Shown: positions 15,833 to 25,722 of the stretch, piece by piece
How positions within the stretch are numbered: position 1 is the first letter of the stretch
Layout: each line of letters starts with the position of its first letter
Assembly (NCBI GenBank): GCA_947497315.1
Contig: CANMFX010000003.1
Span: 186,001 to 250,000 of the forward strand
Origin: an uncultured Sphingomonadaceae bacterium
Lineage (GTDB): Bacteria; Pseudomonadota; Alphaproteobacteria; Sphingomonadales; Sphingomonadaceae
DNA length: 64,000 nucleotides
Reading direction: 5' to 3'
Notes under the pieces: generated by a model
Databases searched by the model: none
Told to the model about the DNA's origin: nothing
The model's input: the letters and a program-made list of their open reading frames with translations, nothing else
Position numbers and translations under genes: made by a program

Positions 15833-18800
15833 TATTTCAAGATGGATACCGATGAGTTGGTGGTTGCTGTATTTGCGGGCTGATTATCCGGCAAAAACGG
15901 TCTTGATCCGTCACCGATAATGGCAAAGCCGGACCAGTAATAAGGATGCGACGTTATCGGATTATCCATGAGTTTCTTTTGTGAAACACGCAGCGCCGTG
16001 GCGATTGATTGTCCTTTGCCGTCCTCGAAAAGGCCGCCAATCAGGCGCTCGGTTGCCTTGAAATCGTCGGGCGCGGGCCAATGGCTGGCCAGCACCGAAC
16101 GGCTACCGGCACCAATGAATGATCGGACGAGACCATCCAGCGCTGTCCCGCCGCCACTGCTGACACCTGCTTCGCGTGTGGCGCGGATGCTGGCCTTTCC
16201 GGCTGTGTCGCAGGCTGAAAGAATGACGATATCAGCATCCAGCTTCAGATCGAATATCTCGTCAAAAGCCAAGAGCCCGTCAGACCCCTTGCCGCCAAAA
16301 GATGTCAGTAAAGCCGGTTTTGCCGGGCAAGATGGCCGCGGAGCGGTGACCAACCCGTGGGTGGCAAAATGAAGAATGCGATATTCGGAAATATCGGGTT
16401 TCGCCAAAATTTGGTCATCGGAAAAAGCTGTGCCGGTAAGCACTTCGGAGCCATTTTGACCAATTATCGAGCGTGCCTGGAAAAGTTCTGCGTCCGAAAT
16501 GGGCTTGTTCCATTCATCGAGAGCCCAGTTGCAGCTGGCATCAAGGCCTTTAGCTGACGCTCGAACGCCGCCTATTCGGGTATTGGCGAGAACCGGCTGG
16601 TTACTACCGAGGCCGAGATACTGCCGGGACGCACCGGAAATTGGGGCCTTGCGTGCTTCGGTAAAGCCGCGTGCGGAAACCGCGGTGCTGACATTGATAT
16701 CGCCGCCCAGCCACCGAACGCCGGTATAGTCGAACGGATCGCCATCTGGCTGCTCGATCCGCCCCAGATATTGTGAGACAGAGGCGTCATCGGCGACCAG
16801 CAAATTGATCGGCAGGCGCAGCATCGCTCCATCCGGTTCAAAAATCAGGTGACTTTTTGATGCCAGTCGCGCTGCCATGGGATCCAAAAGCGCTTTGTAG
16901 AGTTTCCGGGAGGTTTCAATGTCAAAAGGATAAGTGACATATTGTCCGTTTTCAAAAACGGAAATGGAAGCGCGCAAAAGGTCTACTTGCTGATCCAGCG
17001 CACTGGCACTCAAGGCCGATTTATAGGCGGTGGCAAACTCCTGATCTGCGTAGAGCATGAATATGTCATCGCCGACAATCGCCATGCGCAGATAGGCTTC
17101 AGAAGGTGTCATAGATGCCCGCAAATCGGTGAGGCTGATAGAGCTTCCCGCAACGGCTCGATATTGTGGAAATTGCGACAGACTGACGATCGTGAGCTGC
17201 TGGCTTCGCTCCAGTTCCTCTATCTCGACAGCCAGATCAGCACGGCGTCGCCGTGTTCCTGCATTTTGTTCCACCTTGCCCAAAGCGGTGAAGCGCATAC
17301 GCAGCCTTTCGATGCTGCGGTCAAGATTGTTGGATTGCCGAAACAGACGCGCTGCTTCATCCGTGCCGCCGCTAAGCTCCCGGGACAACGCCGCCTGGGT
17401 TTCGGCAACGCCGGGCCGGACCAGAACCTGAGCGGCTTTGAAGAATTCTGCCGCCGATTCGGGATCATCGCTCATCAGTTTGAAATACGGACCGAGCTGG
17501 TTGGCAATGCCTGTTATCGCGTTGCGCTTGCCCAGCGAGCTGTCGACAACTTCGCGGTATAATTGCCGTGCTTCATCTTGTTTGTCGCGGCGTAACAAAT
17601 AGCTGGCCAGCTTTGCCTTGGCGGCATTGACGGCGCGGGTCTCGGGATATTGCAGTTCCACCAGCTCCAGAGCATTGCGCAGAAGCTGCTCCGCATTGCC
17701 AAATTCGCCTTCTGCTTCGGCGATCAGGGCCAGTTCCGACAATATCTGTGTCCGCAGCCGGGTGATGGATGTTACCCGCCCGTCCCGAACCGCAACGGCC
17801 CTGTTATAGGCGGTGGTCAGCGAACGCTGTGCGGTATCGGCATCTCCCTTGATGCGCTGCGCGGTGCCAATCAACTGCAATGCCTGCGCATCAATAATTT
17901 CAGCACGTTCCTGCTGGGTCAGCTTCAGATCGTCATTGAAACCGAGTAAATTTGAAGTTTTACTGTCGCTATTCAGCCGCGTCGCAATAGGGGCTGTGAT
18001 GGTAAGACTGGATATCAGCGCATCTTGCTGCGTTTCCAACGCTTTGACGGGCAGGTTTATGCGATCGACCGCCTCTTCATAACGCCCCTGATTCAGCAGA
18101 TGTATGCCTTCAAAATTACGCAGTAATTTCTGGTTCACGACATTGTCCGATATCACTGATCGGGCTTGCGCGAACAGTTCGTCGGCTTCCGCAAATTCAC
18201 CCAGGTTCGATTTTTGCAGGGCGCGGTTGATATAATATTCTTCGGGATTGATATCCTGATCATCCAGACCCGCCGTGCGCTGTTGAAGGGTTTCAAAAAA
18301 CGCAGCAGCCTCGGCATAATTGCCGCTCAGATTACGGCGATAGCCCTCAGCCAGGGCTTGATCGGGTTTCAATGTCAGCGCCTGTACCCTTGCAAACGCG
18401 AAAGGATCTTCGATGGATGTAGATGCAACGTCGATCCGGCCTTTGATGATCTTGTCTGCCATGACAGATTTGAGCGCCAATAGCGTTGCGCTGTCATAAA
18501 CGGTCAGGCCCTCTGCGACATAGGTAACATTGCCGCGCTCTTCCTGGAATATTGAATAGCTGACCGGTTCGTCGGACAGTTTACAGATATTCCGGCTGAT
18601 GCCGTCGACGCTGTCTTGCGCAGCGTCCTGACCGCAAGTGATCGAATCTTTGCGAGATTTGGCGATGCGGGCAAGGACATCGTTTTCCGGTGCACGAAAA
18701 GCATAGATGTTACCAACCGGACGTGCGGAATCGCGGCATACGACCGCCCAGCTGCGGTCAAAAATGCTTTGTTTTGCTTTATTTTCAAGGCTTCTGTCCT

Positions 18801-18957
18801 GAACCTGGCAAAGCGTGCCATCGCCGGAGCCAATAGGGAAGCTGTCGCGCAGTGCCACGGGCGTACCTTGTGCATGGGCAACGGAAAATGTTGCAGCCAG
18901 TGCCAATGCCGGAAGCAATGCCAGTAAAGGCAAGCGAAAATCACTCGGACGGATCAT
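15832..18957 (-). CDS. Exported TPR-CHAT protease
   Basis: A 1041-residue protein with a Sec signal peptide (residues 1-29, ends AHA). Helical tetratricopeptide-like repeats cover about residues 190-560, followed by a C-terminal CHAT domain (about 620-1020), a caspase-clan peptidase fold. The catalytic dyad is visible as His867 in HFATHG and Cys916 in LSACDT, so the enzyme should be active. The start at 18957 is set by GGGGA six bases upstream and by the signal peptide. It is the first gene of the five-gene operon and overlaps the cyclase by one base. CHAT proteases generally cleave partner proteins bound through helical repeats. With a signal peptide it should act in the periplasm, where the nascent exoprotein, the TpsB POTRA or the CHASE2 domain could be substrates (inference). 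Confidence 0.92.
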   Translation of the reverse strand: MIRPSDFRLPLLALLPALALAATFSVAHAQGTPVALRDSFPIGSGDGTLCQVQDRSLENKAKQSIFDRSWAVVCRDSARPVGNIYAFRAPENDVLARIAKSRKDSITCGQDAAQDSVDGISRNICKLSDEPVSYSIFQEERGNVTYVAEGLTVYDSATLLALKSVMADKIIKGRIDVASTSIEDPFAFARVQALTLKPDQALAEGYRRNLSGNYAEAAAFFETLQQRTAGLDDQDINPEEYYINRALQKSNLGEFAEADELFAQARSVISDNVVNQKLLRNFEGIHLLNQGRYEEAVDRINLPVKALETQQDALISSLTITAPIATRLNSDSKTSNLLGFNDDLKLTQQERAEIIDAQALQLIGTAQRIKGDADTAQRSLTTAYNRAVAVRDGRVTSITRLRTQILSELALIAEAEGEFGNAEQLLRNALELVELQYPETRAVNAAKAKLASYLLRRDKQDEARQLYREVVDSSLGKRNAITGIANQLGPYFKLMSDDPESAAEFFKAAQVLVRPGVAETQAALSRELSGGTDEAARLFRQSNNLDRSIERLRMRFTALGKVEQNAGTRRRRADLAVEIEELERSQQLTIVSLSQFPQYRAVAGSSISLTDLRASMTPSEAYLRMAIVGDDIFMLYADQEFATAYKSALSASALDQQVDLLRASISVFENGQYVTYPFDIETSRKLYKALLDPMAARLASKSHLIFEPDGAMLRLPINLLVADDASVSQYLGRIEQPDGDPFDYTGVRWLGGDINVSTAVSARGFTEARKAPISGASRQYLGLGSNQPVLANTRIGGVRASAKGLDASCNWALDEWNKPISDAELFQARSIIGQNGSEVLTGTAFSDDQILAKPDISEYRILHFATHGLVTAPRPSCPAKPALLTSFGGKGSDGLLAFDEIFDLKLDADIVILSACDTAGKASIRATREAGVSSGGGTALDGLVRSFIGAGSRSVLASHWPAPDDFKATERLIGGLFEDGKGQSIATALRVSQKKLMDNPITSHPYYWSGFAIIGDGSRPFLPDNQPANTATTNSSVSILK

Positions 18958-19090
18958 ATATTCCCCACAATACCCCAAGACGGCTTATCCAAGATGGCTA
19001 AGCTACTCTATTGCGACCCGAAATATCCCTCATGAATATCCATAAGCGAAATTTCCGATTCTGGTATAGTAATTTATCGACACAGTAGGT

Positions 19091-19118
19091 CAGAAAGGGT
19101 GACTATCGTCACTTTCTG
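19091..19118. promoter_or_regulatory. Inverted repeat with CRP-like core upstream of the CHAT/cyclase/TPS operon
   Basis: The arms CAGAAAGGGTGA and TCACTTTCTG flank a 6-base gap, with one extra base in the left arm. The core at 19099-19112 is GTGA-CTATCG-TCAC, the half-site spacing used by CRP-family regulators (TGTGA-N6-TCACA in the Escherichia coli consensus; here the outermost bases differ). On the minus strand a possible -10 box TACTAT (19071-19066) lies downstream. That places the operator centre about 46 bases before the predicted transcription start, near a class II activator position. The -35 sequence is poor. It lies between the nitroreductase stop (19164) and the CHAT gene start, and only the CHAT operon reads away from it. 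The remaining bases of 18958-19163 show nothing else clear. Confidence 0.45.
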
Positions 19119-19163
19119 AGACAGTTGGGGGAATAATCTTTTTTATTCAGAGTCTTATATAAT

Positions 19164-19835
19164 TTAGAATCCGCGAAATTTTACATTTTCGGACAGGGGA
19201 ACGCGCGGAACATCGAAATTGTTAATCGGCGCGTCCGGATCACGATATCCAATTGCCATGCCGCAGAAAAAGATATGATCATCGTCAATGTCGAGCAGCT
19301 CGCGCATATAAGTGCCATACATCGCCCAGATTTCCTGCGAGCAGCTGTCCAGACCTTCTTCGCGAAGGAGCAGCATGACGGTTTGCAGCCACATGCCCAT
19401 ATCTGACCATTGCGGCCGCCCCATATATTTGCGGGTATAGGTGAAAAGCTGCACTGGCGCGCCAAAACTGTCCCAGTTGGCCATCATCTGCTTGATCCGT
19501 GCGCCACCATCTTCGCGGGGAATTTTCAGGGAGTCGAACATCGCCTTGCCGACGCCCTTGCGCTGTTCTTCGTAGCGACCTTCCAGATCTTTGGGGTAGA
19601 TATCATATTCCATATTCTCACCGGCTGGCGCCGTGGGAACTTTGGCCTTTATGGCATCTGCAATCCGCGTCAGCTCATCGCCACCGACAATAATGGCATT
19701 CCATGGCTGAGTGTTGCCGCCTGATGGTGAGCGGGCTGCGGTTTCCAGGATTTTCTGGAGTGTTTTCTGATCAACGGGTTTGTCGAGAAACTGGCGGACG
19801 GAACGGCGGGATTTAACAGCTTCGGTTACGTTCAT
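19164..19835 (-). CDS. Nitroreductase family protein
   Basis: A 223-residue flavoprotein of the nitroreductase family, using FMN and NAD(P)H. The N-terminal FMN-contacting SRRSVRQF and the GGNTQPWN motif are clear, and the length is usual. The ATG overlaps the cobT stop as ATGA, so the two are translated from one message. The cobalamin-related enzyme BluB belongs to the same superfamily and the cobST genes are adjacent. However, the sequence reads as a general nitroreductase and I see no basis for calling it BluB. The physiological substrate is unknown. Confidence 0.88.
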   Translation of the reverse strand: MNVTEAVKSRRSVRQFLDKPVDQKTLQKILETAARSPSGGNTQPWNAIIVGGDELTRIADAIKAKVPTAPAGENMEYDIYPKDLEGRYEEQRKGVGKAMFDSLKIPREDGGARIKQMMANWDSFGAPVQLFTYTRKYMGRPQWSDMGMWLQTVMLLLREEGLDSCSQEIWAMYGTYMRELLDIDDDHIFFCGMAIGYRDPDAPINNFDVPRVPLSENVKFRGF

Positions 19836-21661
19836 TTTGTTTCCTCGTCAAAAAGCCCGGCCAGTTGTTCGACCATAGTGCCGCCCAGCTGTTCCGCATC
19901 CATTATGGTGACAGCGCGCTTGTAATAGCGGGTCACATCATGGCCGATGCCGATCGCAACCAGCTGCACCGGTGAGCGGCTCTCGATCCAGTCGATGACT
20001 TTGCGCAGATGATTTTCCAGATAGGCACCGTGGTTCACGGAAAGGGTTGAATCATCCACCGGCGCGCCATCGGAAATGACCATCAATATCCGGCGTTCTT
20101 CGGGCCGTCCGATCAGGCGGCTATGCGCCCAGAGCAAAGCCTCCCCATCGATATTTTCTTTCAGCAAGCCTTCGCGCATCATCAGGCCAAGATTTTTGCG
20201 CGCCCGCCGCCACGGTTCATCCGCCTGTTTGTAGATGATGTGTCGCAGGTCGTTGAGCCTGCCGGGATTGGCCGGACGATCGGCCGCGAGCCAGCTTTCG
20301 CGGCATTGGCCGCCTTTCCATGCACGGGTGGTAAAGCCGAGAATTTCAGTCTTGACGCCGCAACGTTCGAGTGTACGCGCCATGATGTCAGCGCTGATCG
20401 CAGCAATGCTGATCGGCCGGCCGCGCATGGAACCGCTGTTGTCGATCAGCAGAGTAACCACCGTATCGCGGAAATCGGTTTCGCGTTCGACCTTGTAGGA
20501 CAGGCTGTGAGCTGGATTACTGACGACGCGGGCGAGGCGGGCCGCATCAAGCATGCCCTCTTCCTGATCGAAGTCCCAGCTGCGGTTCTGCTGCGCCATC
20601 AGGCGACGTTGCAGGCGATTGGCAAGCTTGGTCACCGCACCCTGCAAATTGGTCAGCTGTTGATCGAGAAACGCGCGTAGGCGGGTCAGTTCTTCTTCAT
20701 CGCACAGTTCGGTCGCGCTGATGATCTCGTCATATTTTTCCGTCCATGGGGCATAATCAAAGCCGGGCGGCAGGTCGGACATAGGGCGATTGGGGCGGAC
20801 CGGCATCATGCCTTCGTCACCAGCGTCTCCCATTTCCTCTTCCGCGCCTTCTTCCATTTCTTCGGCGTTCAGCTCGCTTTCGCTATCCTGCGCATCGTCC
20901 TCGGACTGTTCGGATCGCATGTCCTGCTGTCCCTGATCGCCGGTGGCTTCATCATCGGCACCATCATCGTCCTGATCTTCGCTGTCTTCATCAGAGTCGT
21001 CGTCATTGTCGTCGGCATCTGAAGTTTCATCGTCGCTGCTGATGAGGTCGAGATGCTCCAATAACTGGGTGGAAAGTTTGGCAAAGCTTTCCTGATCATC
21101 GAGCGTGAGATTCAGACCATCGAGATCGGCACCTGCACCTTCCTCAATCCACTCGCGCAGCATCTCGACACCTTTCAAGGTCGATTCCGGCGGCGCTTCG
21201 CCGGTCAGTTTTTCCCGGGCAACCAAGGCGAGTGCCGTGGAGATCGGAACCTCATCGCGATTTTGTGCACGGGAAATCGGATCCGACCGCATGCGCATTT
21301 CCAGCGCCGCATCCAGATTGCCGTTCACGCCCTTCATATTGCGCGATCCCAGCGCATCCGTGCGTACTTGTTCCAAAGCGTCAAAGCATGCCCTAGCAAC
21401 GGCCTCTTGCGGCGCATTTTTGCGGTGACGGCCTTCGTCATGATAGCGCAGTTTCAGGGCGAAACTATCGGCAAAACCACGCGCTTGGGCGACCTGATCG
21501 GGTGGAAGATCGCGTGCCGGCATCGGTACCTTGAGATGTTGTCCGGATTGCGAAGGCGCTTCTGCGGTATAAGCCAGCTCCACTTCAGGTTCGTGGGACA
21601 TGGCGCGCGCGGCGCCGCCGAGCACGTCTTTCAGATCATCAAGTTTGGAACGGTCTGCCAT
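19832..21661 (-). CDS. cobT: Cobaltochelatase CobT-type subunit
   Basis: A 609-residue protein of the CobT family, the VWA-containing partner of the AAA+ CobS ring that drives cobalt insertion by CobN in aerobic cobalamin synthesis. The N-terminal domain is followed by a long acidic Asp/Glu/Ser linker (about residues 200-290). The C-terminal von Willebrand factor A domain has the MIDAS metal motif DNSGS near residue 400. The start at 21661 (ATG) is used; an upstream TTG three codons earlier is possible. CobN is not in this window. In many alphaproteobacteria cobST are kept near bolA and a J-domain gene without other cob genes, so a chelatase role here is not certain. Confidence 0.92.
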   Translation of the reverse strand: MADRSKLDDLKDVLGGAARAMSHEPEVELAYTAEAPSQSGQHLKVPMPARDLPPDQVAQARGFADSFALKLRYHDEGRHRKNAPQEAVARACFDALEQVRTDALGSRNMKGVNGNLDAALEMRMRSDPISRAQNRDEVPISTALALVAREKLTGEAPPESTLKGVEMLREWIEEGAGADLDGLNLTLDDQESFAKLSTQLLEHLDLISSDDETSDADDNDDDSDEDSEDQDDDGADDEATGDQGQQDMRSEQSEDDAQDSESELNAEEMEEGAEEEMGDAGDEGMMPVRPNRPMSDLPPGFDYAPWTEKYDEIISATELCDEEELTRLRAFLDQQLTNLQGAVTKLANRLQRRLMAQQNRSWDFDQEEGMLDAARLARVVSNPAHSLSYKVERETDFRDTVVTLLIDNSGSMRGRPISIAAISADIMARTLERCGVKTEILGFTTRAWKGGQCRESWLAADRPANPGRLNDLRHIIYKQADEPWRRARKNLGLMMREGLLKENIDGEALLWAHSRLIGRPEERRILMVISDGAPVDDSTLSVNHGAYLENHLRKVIDWIESRSPVQLVAIGIGHDVTRYYKRAVTIMDAEQLGGTMVEQLAGLFDEETK

Positions 21662-21742
21662 AGAAGACAACAGCCATAAGCGGAAACTTGAGGGGAATCA
21701 AAGGTCTAAATTCCACCTTTTTGGTAGGGATAGCGTTGCTTC

Positions 21743-23863
21743 TTAACGATCCGTAGCGGCAGGTGTCTCTTCGCGCCGACTTTCGATGGCCATACCATCA
21801 TTATCAAGACGCAGATCAAGGGGAATACCGCCAATCTCGGTGGAGATGGAAACGCCGTCTTCACCGTTGATCCGGATTTCGGAATCGCCAAGATCGATCG
21901 GCACATCCTGCAAATCATCAATATCTGGCACATCCAACGGTTTGATCGGTCCATCAGGATCCGGTTTGCGGACCGGTTGCGGATCACTCACCGGACCAAC
22001 GCCTTGTACTGCCTGGCGCATGAAGTCACGCCAGATGCGTGCAGGAACGCCGCCGCCGCTTACGCCTTTTAGCGGGGTATTGTCGTCATTGCCAACCCAC
22101 ACGCCGACGACCAGATCGCCCGCATATCCGACAAACAGGGCATCGCGATTATTCTGGCTGGTACCGGTTTTGCCGTAATTGGGAATGGACAGCTGCGCAT
22201 TGCGGCCTGTGCCTTCGTTGACCGCCCTGCGCAACATGTCTTCCATCCGTTCATGGGTATTATTGCCATAACGTCCCGGCCAATCGAACAGCCATTCTGC
22301 CCAGCTTTGTTCTTTCTTTTCGAAGGCATAAGGTTTGATCGGCCAACTGTTGCTGGCCACGCCGGCATAGGCGGCGGTCAGTTCCAAAAGCGTCATCGTT
22401 GATGTACCGAGCGCCAGACTGGGATCATCCTCCGCCAGTTTTGACGTGACGCCGAGATTTCTGGCTTCGCGAATAACCGCTTTATCTCCGACTTGGCCGA
22501 ACAGGCGTACCGCCGCGACATTGCTGGATTTGGCGAAAGCTTCTTTCAGGGTGATTTCGCCGCGATATTTATCTCCGGCATTTTTTGGCAGATAGCCGCC
22601 TTTGGTGATCGGACTGTCATCGACCATGTCGTCTGGCCGGATATCGGCGCGCAATGCAGCAAGCCAGACGAATAGCTTGAAGGTCGATCCCGGCTGGCGT
22701 TTCGCCTGTGTCACGCGGTTAAAGGCCGATTCTTTATAGTCACGCCCACCAATCATCGCCACCACCTCACCGTCTGGCCGCATCGCCACCAGCGCTACCT
22801 GCGCTTTACCAAGTGGGGCGCGGCTAACGACATTGTTTGCAATCTTCTGCAGCCGGGAGTTCAGCGTCGTTGTCAGCGTCAGCTTGCTATAGCTCATTTC
22901 CGAAAGGGCTCTGGCTCGCGGCATCGCCCAGTCGGCAAAATAAGTGCCCGTAGGAACGGTGTTCTTGGCCCGCACATCCAGCACCGGGTTGGGCAGGTTA
23001 TCGGCCTTTACCTGGTCCAGAAAACCGGCCGCCACCATTGCTGATTTGACCAGCTTGGCCCGCTTGGCAGCAAGGTCGGGGTTGCGGGTCGGCGCAAGGC
23101 GGGAAGGGGCCTGCACCAGCCCGGCGAGCATGATGGCCTGTTCGGGCTTCAGGTTTTCCGGCTTGCGATAATAATAGTGCAGTGAAGCCGCGCGCAGGCC
23201 GTAGACATTGTCACCAAAATAGACGTTGGAAAGATAGCGTTCCAGTATCTCATCCTTCGAAAGGCGTGCTTCCATCCAGAAAGCGATCAGCATTTCGCGT
23301 GCTTTGCGGGTCAGGCTGCGTTCCGGTGTAAGGAAGGTCAGCTTGGCGAGTTGCTGCGTAATCGTGCTGCCGCCCTGTGTCATCCCGCTACCGGTTGCAT
23401 TGCTCCAGGCAGCGCGCGCCAGGCCGCGAGGGTCGACGCCCCAATGGGAATAGAAACGCCGGTCTTCGATCGCGAGAAAGGCGTTGACGACATGATCGGG
23501 AAGTTCTGAAACCTGCACTGGTTCATCGACCACCGCACCATTGCGTGCGATCGGCTGACCATCCGAAGTCAGCAAAGTGATTTGCGGCGGCGCGATAGGT
23601 TGCAGCGATTTGGACAAGGGCGCGGTAATGGCGAGCCACGCGATTAGCAGAATGAATAGAAACAGAAACGCCGCTAGCCCACGACTGAACCACCACCATT
23701 TGCCGCGTGGTTTTTTGAGCGGCGCATGCGGCTCGTCCTGAAAACGCGGCGGCAGCGCTTCGCCATAAGGCTCGTAGAATACGGTTTCCACGGGCGCTTT
23801 GCGGCCGAAAGGCCAATACCAGCGCCGACGCGGCGTATGAGGGGGGGATGTCTTATCCAGCAT
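21743..23863 (-). CDS. Bifunctional class A penicillin-binding protein (PBP1 family)
   Basis: A 706-residue inner-membrane peptidoglycan synthase. A cytoplasmic basic N-terminus and one transmembrane helix (about residues 60-82) are followed by the GT51 glycosyltransferase domain (catalytic Glu in AIEDRRFY; GGSTITQQLAK). Next comes the transpeptidase domain with Ser393 in GSTFK, SSN, and Lys565 in KTGTS. All three penicillin-binding motifs are intact. The C-terminus is a short proline/acidic extension with VSISTEIGG-type beta text. It lies between cobS and cobT, on the same strand, 81 bases after the cobT start. No overlap links it to cobS (123-base gap), so it probably has its own promoter. 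Confidence 0.95.
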   Translation of the reverse strand: MLDKTSPPHTPRRRWYWPFGRKAPVETVFYEPYGEALPPRFQDEPHAPLKKPRGKWWWFSRGLAAFLFLFILLIAWLAITAPLSKSLQPIAPPQITLLTSDGQPIARNGAVVDEPVQVSELPDHVVNAFLAIEDRRFYSHWGVDPRGLARAAWSNATGSGMTQGGSTITQQLAKLTFLTPERSLTRKAREMLIAFWMEARLSKDEILERYLSNVYFGDNVYGLRAASLHYYYRKPENLKPEQAIMLAGLVQAPSRLAPTRNPDLAAKRAKLVKSAMVAAGFLDQVKADNLPNPVLDVRAKNTVPTGTYFADWAMPRARALSEMSYSKLTLTTTLNSRLQKIANNVVSRAPLGKAQVALVAMRPDGEVVAMIGGRDYKESAFNRVTQAKRQPGSTFKLFVWLAALRADIRPDDMVDDSPITKGGYLPKNAGDKYRGEITLKEAFAKSSNVAAVRLFGQVGDKAVIREARNLGVTSKLAEDDPSLALGTSTMTLLELTAAYAGVASNSWPIKPYAFEKKEQSWAEWLFDWPGRYGNNTHERMEDMLRRAVNEGTGRNAQLSIPNYGKTGTSQNNRDALFVGYAGDLVVGVWVGNDDNTPLKGVSGGGVPARIWRDFMRQAVQGVGPVSDPQPVRKPDPDGPIKPLDVPDIDDLQDVPIDLGDSEIRINGEDGVSISTEIGGIPLDLRLDNDGMAIESRREETPAATDR

Positions 23864-23986
23864 TATCTACTGTATTATACTAGTAACACACAAAATGCGA
23901 GAGACAATTTCGGACAACCATGATCAGCCCTCCTCGTGAACCGAAGAGGTCTATATGTTCCTGAGTGAACCCGAAATGAAGCGGAT

Positions 23987-24976
23987 TTACGCTCCAACCA
24001 CACTTTCTGGCAAATCTTCGCCAAAGACGCGCTGATAATATTCGGCGACCAGCATCCGTTCGGCTTCATCACATTTGTTGAGGAAGCTTAGGCGGAAGGC
24101 AAAGCCGACATTGTTGAATATCGCGGCATTCTGGGCCCAGCTGATCACGGTCCGCGGGCTCATCACAGTGGAAATGTCTCCGTTGACGAAACCCTGACGC
24201 GACAGGTCGGCGACCTTGATCATATTCTCAACTGTTTTGTCGTCCGTATCCGGAACCTTGGAAAGAATGACCTGCGCTTCGGTTGCTGCTGGAAGATAGT
24301 TAAGCGTCACAACGATGTTCCAGCGATCCATCTGACCCTGGTTGATCTGCTGCGTGCCATGATACAGACCGCTGGTGTCGCCAAGACCAACCGTGTTGGC
24401 GGTCGCGAAAAGACGGAAATTCGGGTTCGGACGAATGACCCGGTTCTGGTCGAGCAAGGTCAGCTTGCCTTCGGCTTCCAGAACACGCTGGATCACGAAC
24501 ATCACGTCAGGGCGACCGGCATCATATTCGTCGAATACCAAGGCCGTTGGTGTCTGGAGCGCCCATGGCAGCAGGCCTTCACGGAATTCAGTGACCTGCT
24601 GACCATCTTTCAAAACAATGGCATCGCGGCCGACAAGATCGATACGACTGATATGGGCATCAAGGTTGATGCGAATACATGGCCAGTTGAGCCGCGCCGC
24701 GACCTGTTCAATATGAGTCGATTTACCAGTGCCGTGGAAACCCTGCACCATCACGCGCCGGTTAAAGGCAAAGCCGGCAAGGATTGCGGCAGTCGTATCC
24801 TGATCAAAGACATAGGACGGATCAAGATCGGGAACCCGCTCATCCTTTTCACTGAACGAGGGGATCTGCATGTCGAGATCAATGCCAAACATTTCCCGCG
24901 CATCAACGGTTTGATCCGGTGCGTCCAAAACGGTTTCGCCGCTGCCGCTGGGATGGGTATTTGGTATGTCAGTCAT
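23987..24976 (-). CDS. cobS: Cobaltochelatase CobS-type AAA+ ATPase
   Basis: A 329-residue MoxR-like AAA+ ATPase. The Walker A motif is GFHGTGKST (residues 79-87), and a Walker B LVFDEYD lies near residue 145. The sensor-type motif ATANT and the arginine-rich C-terminal small domain are present, and the length is normal for CobS. It forms the ATPase ring that works with CobT. The neighbouring upstream gene is a J-domain protein, an arrangement common in alphaproteobacteria. Unusually, cobT does not follow directly: the penicillin-binding protein gene lies in between. Confidence 0.94.
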   Translation of the reverse strand: MTDIPNTHPSGSGETVLDAPDQTVDAREMFGIDLDMQIPSFSEKDERVPDLDPSYVFDQDTTAAILAGFAFNRRVMVQGFHGTGKSTHIEQVAARLNWPCIRINLDAHISRIDLVGRDAIVLKDGQQVTEFREGLLPWALQTPTALVFDEYDAGRPDVMFVIQRVLEAEGKLTLLDQNRVIRPNPNFRLFATANTVGLGDTSGLYHGTQQINQGQMDRWNIVVTLNYLPAATEAQVILSKVPDTDDKTVENMIKVADLSRQGFVNGDISTVMSPRTVISWAQNAAIFNNVGFAFRLSFLNKCDEAERMLVAEYYQRVFGEDLPESVVGA

Positions 24977-25043
24977 GTTTGTCCTTTGAAAACTCAGGCC
25001 TCATTATGAAATACAAAAAGCCAGAGCCACTATCTAAAATTAC

Positions 25044-25658
25044 CTAACTAAAATCTGGTGATTCCTTAAGCTGCGTATAGGCCGCGATCACATTTGCCAA
25101 CTGTTTCTCATGACTTCTGTTGCCGCCATTGCGGTCGGGATGATATTTGCGCACCAGTTCGGAATAGCGCCTGCGAATTTCGCCGCGCCCTATCTCATGG
25201 GCCGCATCCTCGCCAAGCCCTAGCGTCTTGAGAGCCTTACGGTCGGCTGCGCTGATCGCCCGGCCCGGTGTTTGGGGCCGCGATACGCTGGCTGAAAATC
25301 TTGCCCCAATTGCATCCAGCGGATCGGTAAAATCAGCCCATGCCGGTGCATCGCTGGGTCCAGTTTGATAGATTCGCCTATTGCTGTCCCATCCGCGCAC
25401 CGGATGCTGCGCTTCAAAAATCTGTTCCTGATCCATGCCGTCGAAATAGTCATAGCCCTGATTAAATTCGCGCACATGATCGAGGCACAGCCAGCGATAT
25501 TCACCGGGGCCATCATAGCTGTGCCGGGCGCCGTAAATAGAAGGCGCACGAAACTCGCCATCTTCTTCGCATCCTTCGATCGCGCAAGTCCGCCCTTCGC
25601 TTTCCATACGACCATGAAAACGATTGGGTTTTTTCTTCTGAGGATCGGAGGAAGGCAA
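25044..25658 (-). CDS. J-domain (DnaJ-like) protein
   Basis: A 204-residue protein with a C-terminal J domain carrying the diagnostic HPD (YSELVRKYHPDRNGG), which stimulates DnaK-type Hsp70 ATPase. The N-terminal part has cysteine/histidine text (CAIEGCEEDGEFRAP, WLCLDHVREFNQ), possibly a metal-binding site. The start is TTG at 25658: the in-frame stop lies only four codons upstream, and the PNRFHGR segment that precedes the first ATG (25607) looks like part of the conserved protein. It is divergent from bolA and 67 bases before cobS. Confidence 0.85.
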   Translation of the reverse strand: MPSSDPQKKKPNRFHGRMESEGRTCAIEGCEEDGEFRAPSIYGARHSYDGPGEYRWLCLDHVREFNQGYDYFDGMDQEQIFEAQHPVRGWDSNRRIYQTGPSDAPAWADFTDPLDAIGARFSASVSRPQTPGRAISAADRKALKTLGLGEDAAHEIGRGEIRRRYSELVRKYHPDRNGGNRSHEKQLANVIAAYTQLKESPDFS

Positions 25659-25722
25659 AAGATTGTCCGGTTATTAGGGCGAGAAGGCGGTTCGCAAATG
25701 CTGGTGAAGCCTCTATATAGGC

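Noticed and set aside
19164-19835. BluB (dimethylbenzimidazole synthase) next to cobT
   Set aside because: The sequence looks like a general nitroreductase; adjacency to cobT alone is not enough, and no other lower-ligand gene is present.
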